In this document: positions 36,274 through 47,390 of the stretch, piece after piece
Position numbering within the stretch: position 1 is the first letter of the stretch
Layout: every line of letters starts with the position of its first letter
Source: Bombyx mori
Taxonomy: Eukaryota > Arthropoda > Insecta > Lepidoptera > Bombycidae
Direction: 5' to 3'
DNA length: 64,000 bases
Assembly (NCBI RefSeq): GCF_030269925.1
Contig: NC_085117.1
Span: 11,594,731 to 11,658,730 of the forward strand
Translations under genes and position numbers: made by a program
The notes under the pieces: generated by a model
Database searches by the model: none
What the model was told of the DNA's origin: nothing
The model's input: the letters and a program-made list of their open reading frames with translations, nothing else

Positions 36274-39200
36274 TTAGTACATCCTTGAAAGCTCATCAAT
36301 GTATACGGAAAATTCAATGTGCCTCATGTAATTTTTTAATGTATTATACCAAACAGTGTAGCCATATTCAACTTTCGTGTTAATAGTTTCTTCTAGATCA
36401 CAGACGGATTTCGTTTTTAAAGAATGGTTAGATGATTTCTTATTTCTAATATCATTCTTATTCAGAATTTTTGTTTCATTTTGCATCATATCTTGAACTA
36501 CTGCTTTAATTTCTTCATTTTTATCTGATAAATTTCCTGTTGTATTTTTGGTTAAAGATGAATCTTTGTCATGATCACAGACCCTATATTTATGTTTGTA
36601 TTGTTTTGCACCAGATCTTTTTAGTTTTGTTTTACCAAAACATATAGGAAGCCCTGATTCAAGCATGGCTTTGTTTATTAAATTTTGATTGTTTTCCTCT
36701 TTGAAGAATTTATCTTTTGTTTTAAGGATTTCTATAATTTCTTCTTTCTGCGCGCCATTATGTTGAATAATTTCATTGTCTTTATCTATTTGTCCTTTAA
36801 TTTGTTTGTCTATGACACCATTAGTAGATGTAGAAGGTATGTTGAATAATTCAAGATCATTTTCAACTTTCAAAGGCAATTCATTCATAAAGCTATAGGG
36901 AACTTCTTGAATGGTTTCTTTTTCTTCTTGAAATGAATTAACTAAGTTGGTAAATGATTCTATCCCATATTTATTTGATTTATCAACTGGGTCATTATTA
37001 TTTTTTAAATAACACGCTTGTAGTTGTAAATCTTTTTCAGTCAGTAATCCCCACAACTCCCCGTGTCTTTCATTTTTCTCTGTTTTCAAATGTGATTCTA
37101 ATTTTTCACAATTTTCCATCGAATTATTTTCTCGATTTTCTGTATTAAAAATTTCGTCTGTCCATAAATTAGTAAGATTGAATGTAGGAGTTAATAAAGT
37201 TAACATGTTCTTAAAGTTTTGACTTTCTTTACCTTCACTAATTATTGTGACTGCAATCCCATAAGAGCCAAATCTGCCTGCTCTTCCAATCCTATGCAAA
37301 TATGTTTGCCATTCAAAAGGAGGCTCAAAGTTTATGACTAGATCAATATTAGATCCATCTATACCTCTGGCAGCCAAGTCTGTTGATATTAATATCCTGC
37401 ATTTGTATTCTTGTAATGTTTTCAATGCATTTAACCTATCTAGTTGTTCTTGTTGACCATGTAATAAACTCACTGGCCATTTAGATTTTTTTAATAATCT
37501 ATGAAGTTCTGTAACTCTTGCTTGATAATTGCAAAATATTAAACACTGTTTGAACTGCATTTTGGATAAAATTAAAATCAATTGTTCAAATCTGTTCTGA
37601 GTTTGTTTTACTATGTTGCTATTGTACTTCACTATAGTTACTTTCTGTGTAATGCCTAATAAGATATTGTTACTATCTGGACAAATGTGTTGAGCATTTT
37701 TTACAAATTTACAAATGATTTCCTTGCAATGTTCTGGATAAGTGGCACTACTCATAATAACTTGTTTATGATTAGGTAAAGCTGAAAATATATAGTTTAT
37801 ATCATTCAGAAAAGGCTTTTCTACCAGTTTATCACATTCATCTAACACAAAGAGTTGAACATCAGATAAATTAATATGATTTCCTACAATAAGATGTTTT
37901 AGACGACCTGGACTGCCAACAACAATGTGTACTTTTTTCTTAAACTTAGCTATGTCTTCATTTACAGATAATCCTCCCATTACAACTTCGACATTCAGAC
38001 CTGAAACAATTGGGATAAGTTGTTTGTTGAAACAGTGAAAAACAATAAATTGTGTTAGTTACATCTTATATGCTTATTTATTCTTATGTTGGAAAGACCT
38101 AAGGCATCATTTTCATTGAAATAGTTTGCTTATATCCCAACATAGGCTAATAAGTCTTGTTGTTTGCCTAAGGCATATAAATGTTATAGTTTTATCTATA
38201 TAGATATTAAAAATTATATGTTTCTTATTTGATCATCCCGAAATTGCTAAGAGGATTGGATGTATGCGCAGAAGTTGACATGACCCAAGGAATGCCAGAT
38301 ATATCTGCTATAGTGAACACAATAGTTTGTTTACTGGTTTATGGTTATGTATAAACTGGATCTGCAAATCATCTAATAATTTATTTACTAGAGAATAATA
38401 GAAGCAACTCTATTCCAATTAAATGTTACATGTTTCAATTAATCCCAATTAATAACATAATAATAATTTATGAGGCAGCATCTAAGCAATAAAAAAAAAA
38501 AAGCAATTTAAAAAAATCATTAAATAGCAATCAACTTACCCTTGTGGTGTGATCCTATTTGTTTAATAACATCACATATCTGTGCTGCTATTTCTCGTGT
38601 AGGTGTCAAGATCATTACTTGCAAACCATTATTAAGATTTAGTTTTTCTAATGCTATTATAGAAAACACAACAGTTTTTCCAGTTCCAGACTTTGCTTCT
38701 AGTAACAAATCTGTAACATAGAAACAATTCATTTAGCAAAGATTCAGCACAGCTTTTTGTCCTTATCCCAATATGTGGGATCAATGCGGTATGCCTCCTT
38801 TTCCATTCAAGCCCATCATCTGTCATCTCTGCATTCCCACCCTTCTCTCTCTCAGATCCTTTTTCACACAGTCCATCCAAGTATTTTTAGAATGCCCCCT
38901 CCTCACATTACTATCTACCATTGATTACAAAGGTTAAAACACAGCATTTACACAAATAGTTACAGTAAAGTTTGGTTTCTAGTGACTCTTGTGACATTGA
39001 TGATGGTAATAGTAAATTGGCATCAAAATTTACTGCACACAATATGCAGAAGAGGTGATGTATCTACTGACTTGTCAGATGCAGCAAGATGATGGTAATA
39101 GTAAATTGGCATCAAAATTTGCTGCACACAATATGCAGAATGAGGTGATGTATCTACTGACTTGTCAGATGCAGCAAGATTTCCATAAAGTATTAAGTGT

Positions 39201-39518
39201 TTATTTTGGAACAGATGCTTAGTTGCTTTCCTTAAAGTAATGGAAGCAGTAAGTTTTTATCATGTTATGTCATGTTTTATATTAAAAATAAATTAGTTCA
39301 ATAAAAAAAATCCACAAGCCTTGCAATGATTACTTACCGAAACCACATTTGCCTAGTGGGACACCATGAAGTTGAATTGGAGATGGTTTTTGGAACCCCG
39401 ATGATATCAATCCTGCTAGTGTAAATTCTGAAAGAAGCATGGAAGTGAACGTAACATTTTCCACTATTTGAACATCACGAGTCCTTGTGCTGTTTCTTAT
39501 ATCATGAGCTAAAGACAT
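36274..39518 (-). CDS. Ddx20: DDX20/Gemin3-like DEAD-box RNA helicase
   Basis: Three exons on the minus strand: 39518-39338, 38710-38540, 38000-36274. All are GT/AG and give 692 codons plus TAA. Motifs in order: Q motif [15 protein letters not shown], Walker [13 protein letters not shown], a GG motif, SPGR, motif II DECD, motif III SAT, then [10 protein letters not shown] and [27 protein letters not shown] and the long helicase core match DDX20, an SMN-complex helicase in snRNP assembly and transcriptional repression; the role is by homology. Motif II is DECD where human DDX20 has DEAD. About 290 residues of Lys/Glu/Asn-rich tail follow, ending with an aromatic segment ([18 protein letters not shown]). 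Short second and third introns contain a 90-bp tandem duplication (38999-39177) and a dispersed repeat. AATAAA candidates on the minus strand are at 36256-36261 and 36198-36203. Confidence 0.9.
38757..38925 (-). repeat. Dispersed repeat in a DDX20 intron
   Basis: Second copy of the repeat at 27985-28195; see there for the shared blocks. It lies in the intron between the first two DDX20 exons. Confidence 0.45.
38999..39177. repeat. Tandem duplication of an 89/90-bp unit
   Basis: Unit 1 is 38999-39087 and unit 2 is 39088-39177. They differ by one substitution (tactg / gctg region) and a one-base insertion. Located in the first DDX20 intron. Confidence 0.85.
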
Positions 39519-39724
39519 AACGGCAATTCAGATAGCCTGCTGTCTTTAAAAAGTGGTTGATTCGATTCTGAAATATTGGATGGTTCCCAAGAGTTCTTTG
39601 GCTTTTTTCTTGAAATAATTTTCTATTTAGTTTAAATGAAATGGTTGGATGTGGTCAAAGCAATTGTAAAGATACTCTTTAAAAATATTGAGTGTTCTAG
39701 CTTTGGGAAATAGCCGGTTTTTTT

Positions 39725-39990
39725 TAAGGGATTTTATGACCTGGTAACTGAGACCTTTAAGTCATGTCTTATTTTAATTTATATTTGTATGAAAAATGAT
39801 ATTATGGAGTGAAATGAAATGAAGATGATTAATTTGAGGCATTAATCAACTGGGATGAAATTAAATGAAATGAAATGGGATGAAATATAATCTCAGTAAA
39901 ATGGTGGTCATTTACTAAGATTTCAGTGGACTTTATGGAGGATCCCGAGAAGTTACGTCCAGCGGTTTTGTTTCATTTTCCCACATTTGT
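39725..39990 (+). repeat. Dispersed repeat family, direct copy
   Basis: It matches the inverted copy at 25555-25765 and the more diverged 44940-45230. It lies just upstream of the DDX20 start and may include part of its promoter region. Confidence 0.5.
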
Positions 39991-40199
39991 GCATTTTCAC
40001 AGATATTAAACAGTTAATAAACCACCATTATTACACATTGAAACCCGAAGAAACACTAAATAGACAAAATAAAACAAGTCACATAACTTCACTCCTCGCG
40101 TCCCGCCAAAAAGTTTTTTTGTTTTTCCTTGTTAGGAAAGGCAAAGGGATCTAAGCCCATACAGCCTTCCGCCAAAAAGGCTGTATGGGACCAAATAAC

Positions 40200-40434
40200 C
40201 GGTAGCGGTACTACAGCCAAAGATTATTATACACTAAACTACGGCCGGCAACAATTTTTTTTTACGGCCAATGGTGACAAGACCTTATAGCCTATCTTAA
40301 ATTAATTTTCACGCACGGAGTACGAAAAAATTTACAAATGGTTACATAATCAAAACAGCATCAAATTGAAGTATTTGCAATTGGTGTTTAATATTATTCT
40401 TTGTTTTTAAACATTACCTATTGTGTTAACAGTA
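40200..40434 (-). mobile_element. 3' end of the same LINE, beyond the LTR insertion
   Basis: With the LTR element and one target copy removed, the minus-strand frame reads through from 44119 to a TAA near 40406. Below that is probable LINE 3' UTR. The outer boundary is not defined. 40118-40170 matches a scrap at 23690-23770. Confidence 0.5.
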
Positions 40435-40438
40435 TATC

Positions 40439-40812
40439 TGACGGCGTTAACGATATTTATGTTATATAGCACGTGCAATAGGAGTGACTCACACAAGCCA
40501 GGCGCGCCAGCCCTGTCGTTCCACTCGTAAACAACAGCTGCAACAGAAGTGACTCATAAGCCAGCTGCGCCGGCTAGTATAAAAAGGCGGAACGTGCCTT
40601 GAAATGAACATTCGTTGGACTGCGCTTGCCTGGTGCACTTACTATATCCTTGTTACGTTGTGTGATTCAGTGACTGTTGTACGTACTGGTTAAAGTTGGA
40701 CAAGTGTTAAAGTGAATTGTTAAGATAACATATTGTTGATTAAATCAGGAATCAAAAAGTGACATCGTTTTACTTGGTGTTCAACAAGATAATGTCTACC
40801 CTCAAGCTTACA
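40439..40812 (+). repeat. 5' LTR
   Basis: 374 bp from TGACGGCG to CTTACA, with three differences from the 3' LTR that I can find by eye. A TATAAAAA box lies at 40578-40585, followed by a probable transcription start about 30 bases later. Confidence 0.85.
40578..40585 (+). promoter_or_regulatory. TATA box in the 5' LTR
   Basis: TATAAAAA followed by a GC-rich GGCGG. It is identical in the 3' LTR at 43880-43887. Confidence 0.55.
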
Positions 40813-41639
40813 TCAGAAGTGAGATCAGGACTCTACTCTCACTGGCGTGACGTGTTTGGACATGTTCGAAGTACAGCAAAAAAAACATGATGCAGATCAG
40901 AATACTAGTAGTGGTACGCCACAAGAGCGTGAATGCAGCATACGTAAGTCGTGTAATAACGTCTCTGTTACCTCGATGGAAGATCTGAGCCACGAAGAAA
41001 TCGTCACATCTTACGTCCTGGCTCATGTTGCCCAGTTTGACTGTCGACTTCATCACATGGCATTTACTAACGGAAATACAACACGTAACAAGCTATTGCA
41101 AGAAATTAAGGCAAGTGCAAATCTCAAGTGAAACTTCGATCGCAATAATGGATCTGTCATGACGAGTGGGTAGTTCCGACACGAATCGTTTTTAGGCCAA
41201 TGATTACTGCTAGAGTTACATGGCACTAGTACAGTAAACCAGGACATGAGACTGTGAATTGTCGCTGAAATTTTAGAATCTACTAGATTCAATACCAATA
41301 ACACTACACGTTCGATGACTTCGGGCTCCAGCAAGCAAGCAAACAAGAAAGCAAGCAAGTTTCCGTGGGGAAGAAAAATTGACACATCTGAAGTCGTCGT
41401 GACCTGTAAGATAAGACGTCCGGTGCCTTCGTGTCTGGCGATGCGGCGGTGTTCGGGTTCCGCTGGCGGATGCAGGTTTTTCCGGTGAAGTGCGTGCTTG
41501 TGCGTGCTTGACAAGTGTTCGCGGTTGGCTTCCTCAGTGTGGGAGTAACATCGTGTAGGAGAGGTGGAACCCGTAAAATTGTAGTTTGCGTGGTGGCTGG
41601 TTGCGGTAAGAAGTTTGCATGGTGGTAAAATGTCTTGTG

Positions 41640-41965
41640 AGTCTGCACAGGTAGCCGGAGGTGAGACTTCCGCGGTCGCGGCCCACCCAGTCCGCGAGAA
41701 CCGGGCAGATCGCCTCGACGGTACGGAGGCCGGCCGACGGGTCCGCCAAACGACGAGACCACGCCTCCAGCACGGACTGCCGATATTGGAGCCCCCCCGC
41801 TCCGGCTGCACTTGCGCTAGGGCGCGCCGCCTCGTAGGAGACTGTGAGGTATCATTGAATAACTCTGACTGCGATCGCGCGCTGCCGGCGTCGCAGCGCG
41901 GCGACGTTCTCGTGGGTAAGGACGTGGCACCAGACGGGTGCTCCGTATAGTGCCATCGACCGCAC
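41640..41965 (-). mobile_element. R1-like LINE reverse transcriptase fragment inside the LTR element
   Basis: Minus-strand frames encode ALYGAPVWCHVLTHENVAAL and RRRQRAIAVRVI, followed after a stop by VSYEAARPSAS. This is the post-catalytic part of R1-clade ORF2. It is truncated at both ends and joined to a Bm1 fragment. Confidence 0.65.
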
Positions 41966-42160
41966 GGGTACCATCACCCTGCCTATTTCTGCCGTGAAGC
42001 AGTGGTGTATTTCGGTTTGAAGGGTGGGGCAGCGGTTGTAACTATGCTGAGACCTTAGAACTTCTATCTCAAGGTGTGTGGTGCGTTTACGCTGTGGATG
42101 TCTATGGGTTCCAGTAACCACTTAACACAAGGTGGGCTGTGAGCTCGTCCACACATTAAT
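41965..42160 (+). repeat. Bm1-type SINE 3' part inside the LTR element
   Basis: The body from gtaccatcaccctgcc to gctgtgagctcgtccaca; the A-tail is nearly absent. It directly follows the R1-like fragment. Confidence 0.6.
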
Positions 42161-43740
42161 ACGAAGAGCATAATCAAACGAAATTAGATACGAAGTTTAA
42201 AGGGCCGTTTAAAGTAGTTGAATATTTGGATGGTGTCGATTTAATTTTGACTCTCACACATTCGCTTAAGGCTCGAGCTGCTACTTGCCTCACAAAAATA
42301 CAGCCTGGTAAGATATCCTGGCCTACTATTAAAGAAATGCTGACAAAATTATCTAATGATGCAAGACCACTTCGACCTGGTTATCAAATTTGAAATGGAA
42401 AGCAAAAAGGGACCAGCTGAAGCCGGTATCCGGCTATGGCAACTTATAAAGAAGATTCCCGACGCTAATGTGCCAGAACAAATAGCCACCGGATTTGTTA
42501 TATCAATACTGTCGCAGTGTGATGAAAGAATCCGTCGGGAATTGAACTCTGTCGTTATTACCACAAAAAATCGTCTATTTCACACATTACGTGGCTTTAC
42601 CCTCAAAAGAAAAAGACGAAGATCCTGATAAAGAACCAAAACGCTCTCGAAGTTTTTTTCCGTGGAAGCTGCCATTTCTGCGGAAAACCTGGGCATCGTG
42701 CCGAAGGGTGTTGCGACAGATACTGCTCTCAAACTTTTTTCGATATTCCAGCAAAACCTGAACAACCTCCTCATCCGTGGGCGCCCGGCTCTCGCCTGCA
42801 AGTCAGCTGTTACGTGTGCGGTGATGCGAGTCATGTAGCTTCTGGGTGTTCCATGCGCTACAAGAAGAAAAACGACACAGCTCCAGGTGCTGTGGCAGGT
42901 GCAACCAGAGACGTCAACGTGTGTTCCAGAGCTTCAGTGTGTTACAGATAAGTGGTTTTGGCTTCCCCTTTATGTTCCATTCAGGGTCAGAATGTAGTCT
43001 TATAAAACAAAGTCATAGTAATTTATTCAATGGTAAGCGGTTTCATGAACAAGTCACTCTTTGATCTGAAAGTAACTTAGACCAATCATGATGGCAAGAG
43101 CACTTAGGGGATATTCAACTCGCCCTTAATAGTGCACGTTGTCGAGTAACAGGGTTTACTCCAATAGAATAGACGTTTGCCGTTCAGGGTAGTTCACTTG
43201 AAATATCTTAAAGTTTCAACAGAGTGATAATCCCTCTAGATTAGATCTTGATCTAGCACGGTCGAAGACCGGCGAAAACATAAAAAAAAGGGCACAAACA
43301 GAAGCTTGGTTTAGTCGAGGCAAAGCTAAAGTCAAACTCTTTTCCGCTGGGGATTTTGGTTTCGTAAGTTGACCGAAAATGTAAAGTTCCCTTCAACATT
43401 ACTGCAGTTTTGGAAAACGATAGGTATAAATTGAGACATGTAAATAGTTCTAATAGAGTGTACAAATTTCCCCATGAAAACTTACGTGAAATACCTCGAG
43501 GCCCGTCAGGCCTACTAGAAATTTCTGAAAATTATAGTGACGTGACGGCGTACACAGATGGGTTAATTAATCTTGTTCATGAAACTGATCTTATTGATGA
43601 CGACTCTATCACTGACAATAGAAGCGACATTTTTGTCCGCAAATAGCGATACAGCAAACATAGTCTGTGGGTAGTGATACAATGTCTGTAAGCTCAGGCA
43701 CCTCAGGTGCAGGTGTTGGAAATGTAGAAAACGATGGCCG

Positions 43741-44114
43741 TGACGGCGTTAACGATATTTATGTTATATAGCACGTGCAATAGGAGTGACTCACACAAGC
43801 CAGGCGCGCCGGCCGTGTCGTTCCACTCGTAAACAACAGCTGCAACAGAAGTGACTCATAAGCCAGCTGCGCCGGCTAGTATAAAAAGGCGGAACGTGCC
43901 TTGAAATGAACATTCGTTGGACTGCGCTTGCCTGGTGCACTTACTATATCCTTGTTACGTTGTGTGATTCAGTGACTGTTGTACGTACTGGTTAAAGTTG
44001 GACAAGTGTTAAAGTGAATTGTTAAGATAACATGTTGTTGATTAAATCAGGAATCAAAAAGTGACATCGTTTTACTTGGTGTTCAACAAGATAATGTCTA
44101 CCCTCAAGCTTACA
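43741..44114 (+). repeat. 3' LTR
   Basis: Same length as the 5' LTR. The three differences seen are at the ggcgcgcc-ggccgtg segment (two) and catgttg (one). No obvious polypurine tract precedes it. Confidence 0.85.
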
Positions 44115-44118
44115 TATC

Positions 44119-44900
44119 TATAAATTGGTTTGAAATACAATGGGTTTGATAAAACTACTTCTAAGTCCATTCTTACGCCTGTTTGTAAAGGCGAGTCACC
44201 TTTACAAGCATCGTCCAGCTCAGACACTAAAATTAATCTATTTACATTAAATTTATAACATTTCATAACAATATGTTTCAGATCAGCATTGATATTTCAT
44301 TGACACAAAATTTACAGTTTTTGTCCGTTGATAAACAAAGTTTAAACAAATGAGCAGGAATGATTCTGCAATGACCGAATCTTAATCTATTAATGGTGGT
44401 AATGAATTGTCTGGAATTATCTTTAAATTTGTTATACCAAGGTACATGTGGCGGGGTATTCTGTATCTTTGTATACCGTTTCCCTTTTTCTTAACATACA
44501 GACTTCGTGTTCATACCACAGGGTTTTAACATTTTCCAATATTTTCTGCTGGAAGTCAGTAAACGGTAGTTTCGTTACATTAGTGTGGTCTTCATCACAT
44601 GCACCTCGCACTGCACAGTCTACAGCTTCATTGCGAAAACTACTACAATGAGCAGGTACCCATTTAAATTGGACATTCTTTCTGCTTTCTTTTAATTTTG
44701 CCAATATTTCTTTTATTCTATAAATAATACAGTTCATATTAAATCTAAAAGGATCACTTTCTAGTGCTAACAATGAACTTTTGCTATCTGTTAAAATTAA
44801 AAAGTCAGAATTATTTACATTATTAAAAAAGTGCTGTATAGATAGCGTAGCATTCAGCAGTAAAATACTGCAGTGACTGTCTAGCTTGAAGCATCTAGAT
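44119..44900 (-). mobile_element. LINE ORF2 C-terminus with RNase H domain (interrupted by the LTR element)
   Basis: On the minus strand, LILTDSKSSLLALESDPF, then VQFKWVPAHCSSFRNEAVD, then RFGHCRIIPAHLFKL and CKFC form an RNase H domain and following zinc-like region of jockey/I-type LINEs. The frame continues to the LTR boundary and resumes on the far side at 40434, ending at a stop after TVNTIGNV. The LTR element therefore sits in the last codons of this ORF. The upstream RT core is absent. Confidence 0.7.
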
Positions 44901-44939
44901 TTCTTCAGCTGTGGATCTTAAACAATAAAATTTATTTTT

Positions 44940-45230
44940 TGATGATTCAATGGCCTTGGTACGAGACCTTTAAGTTAAGTCGCTTATTTTCAAATACATA
45001 TTTTATTAAAGTATGAAAAATGAGATGAAGTTGATTAATTTGAAAATATAACAAATTGGGATTATGTATATTAAATGAAACATCTCGTTCTCATCGTCTG
45101 GGATGAAATAAAGTCGTAATAAAATGGTGGTTATTTACTGAGACTTTTCAGTCAATTTTTTGGAAGAACCCGAAAAGTCATGTCCAGTGACTTCGTTTCA
45201 TTTTGCTACACTTATATACATTCACAAATA
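44940..45230 (+). repeat. Dispersed repeat family, diverged direct copy
   Basis: It aligns piecewise with 39725-39990 (gagacctttaagt, then gttgattaatttg, then aaaatggtggttatttactgag). It borders the LINE fragment on its 5' side. Confidence 0.45.
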
Positions 45231-46619
45231 CTAAGCAGTTAACTCAGCGGTAGGCACCGGCTTAGCTCTGCCTCGTCATTACTGACGTTCATGAGTAACG
45301 ATGTCCAATCACCATCAGGTACGCTGTACGCTCGTCTCAGGCCTGGATTTAGAAGTCTGGAGGCCTCGGGATAACAAAGAAGCAGAGGCCCCCTGGCCCC
45401 AAATTATCTTCCAAACAAAATGAACAATTTTTTCCTCTGTTGCCCCAAACCTCTAGACCTTTAAATTCGGCCCTGGTCCACGGTTATTATTATTATAATT
45501 ATAAATTAAACAGGCACTGAATGTGGCTTTTCGGGATCTTCCCGATCTTCCAAAAACTTTGATAAACTCTTTGTAAATTCCTAATATGTAATTGAATAAA
45601 TATTTCATTCCTCTTCCAACACCATATTAAGGTATTAACTTATCTCTTATTATTCAAATCATTATCAAAATCAATCAAGCGTCAGTTTTGGTTCCAATTT
45701 TTCTAACTGTTTAAGCACGGTTCCCTTTGCTCTTAGAATGCATGAATCAAATAAAAAAGTCTATGGCAAAGTGTTTGTGAAATGGCGAAGCTGTATTTCT
45801 AAAAGATCAATTTAATTTTTTAGCAAATGTCGCTTTACTATGTTGATGTATGATGTAATTTTATAAATATAATATAATTTGATAAAAATTGGCACACCAA
45901 ATTCATTACAAAGAGTTTGCTATTAATGGACAGAATTTATAATATGTGAAAAGGAACAATTTGATAAATTTTAAGTATTGGTTTACATTTTTCAGACTTA
46001 TATTTATTTACAGGTAATTAGAGAATGTTTTTAAATAATAAAATAACCAGTGAATTAATTTTTAAATTATATGAAATAATAAATAATTCATTTTTGGTTT
46101 TAATGTTTCATTAAATAATCATTGAATAAATCAAAAATAGGTCATGTAAAAGCAAATCTTATACATTGGCCATATTACATATCCAAATATACACATTAAA
46201 GTGCATTTTTTTATAAAACCAGTAAATCTTGTCAAAAAAATACCAAAAAAAGTGATTGATAATTAAAATAAAAATTATTATTAAAATCTAAACATTATAT
46301 TAGAATAATTATCATAATCATAAACTTATAATGGTAAGAGTTAAATAACCAACAACATTACTAAATTAATTATTTAATTTTAATTTTTTACGAAATACAA
46401 TTCACTGTGCACTTAAAATAAATTTCACTTTATTATTATTATTTTATATAAATAGCTATTATTATCATAAAATTAACACTCGAAACAGCTTGACATTATA
46501 ATGCCATTTGTCAATGTTTGGCCTTACATTTTTATCCTGTAAATATTCCCTTATTTTGCCATCTCTATATATATGTAGAGAGAGATAAAGTTATAACATT
46601 TTAACTAGATGTGTCAATG
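45231..46619. other. AT-rich intergenic stretch upstream of SNRK
   Basis: 45225-45345 is a part-copy of the second SINE-like family. The rest is very AT-rich, with no open frame of note, and may hold the distal SNRK promoter. Confidence 0.4.
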
Positions 46620-47150
46620 TACAATAGTATTGTACAAAATTATAATTTACTATAAGGTGGCCAAAACTGCAATAAGACAGGTAAACAACTTATGGAGGGA
46701 TTGGAACATACTCAAGAAGATGAAAGTACAGTGTTGAGACAGTCATTTTCCTAATCTTTTTGGATGCTGCTGAGACTTGGACCTTAAAAGAGTCTGACAG
46801 ATGATACATAGACGTGTTTGAGGTGTGGTGCTGGCGGTGCATGTTGCGCATTCCTTGGAGGGCTTTCTGGACGAACGCTTCCATCCTGAACAAGCTAAAA
46901 GTTGACCAGACGCTATCCACCATATGCCTATATAGAGTGCTGCAGTATTTTGGTCATATAGCAAGAAAACCCTCTGACAACCTGGAGATACTCATAGGGA
47001 TGGGTAAAGTGGATGGAAGACGATTCAGAGGTTGGAGCCAAAAAAGACCCGACATAAATTGCTACAAATCACAAAAAAGGTCACAGATGGGCTCATCAGG
47101 ATACTCAGCAATGAGAAATTGATTGAAGCAGGAGGAGGATAGAGATTGAG
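46620..47150 (+). mobile_element. Non-LTR reverse transcriptase C-terminal relic
   Basis: The frame around 46760-47060 reads AETWTLKESDR, then VWCWRCMLRIPWRAFWTNAS and RVLQYFGHIARKPSDNLE. This is the region past the RT core in RTE/CR1-like elements. A stop and frame damage are present. It lies 240 bases before the first SNRK coding exon. Confidence 0.65.
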
Positions 47151-47390
47151 CACTATCTTCGTGCATGATACAAATGAGATTTTATTCTGTGTGAATAGCT
47201 AGAAACAGTTAAATACAAATAAATTTACATTATTAAGGATACTGAAGAACTATAAATATGAGGCATGATCAAATAACATAGTTAATGTATAAAAAATGGG
47301 TCTCTAGTGTAAAATAATTTAGAGACTAGATGCAGCTAAAATGAAAAGTATTGTGTGTATATTTATAAGTTATCTAAATGTTTTCAGGAA

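Larger units (their letters stand above)
40439..44114 (+). mobile_element. Ty3/gypsy-like LTR retrotransposon, internally degenerate
   Basis: Two 374-bp LTRs (TG...CA) bound a 2.9-kb interior, with a 4-bp duplication TATC on both sides (40435-40438 and 44115-44118). The interior has a Gag-like stretch (42356-42625) and two CCHC zinc knuckles at 42670-42711 (CHFCGKPGHRAEGC) and 42808-42849 (CYVCGDASHVASGC). Integrase C-terminal-like pieces occur both before Gag (about 42170-42290) and after it (about 43085-43500). Stops and frameshifts interrupt all of these. No protease, reverse transcriptase or RNase H is seen. The left interior contains R1-like LINE and Bm1 fragments. It depends on other elements for movement, if mobile at all. 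Confidence 0.85.

Noticed and set aside
38999..39177. CRISPR-like or satellite array
   Set aside because: Only two directly adjacent units with no spacers; it is a simple tandem duplication in an insect intron.
41053..41811. Long minus-strand open frame of 252 codons
   Set aside because: It runs across LTR-element interior and an R1-like fragment in a frame unrelated to either protein and has no domain. It is a chance frame in GC-rich repeat DNA.
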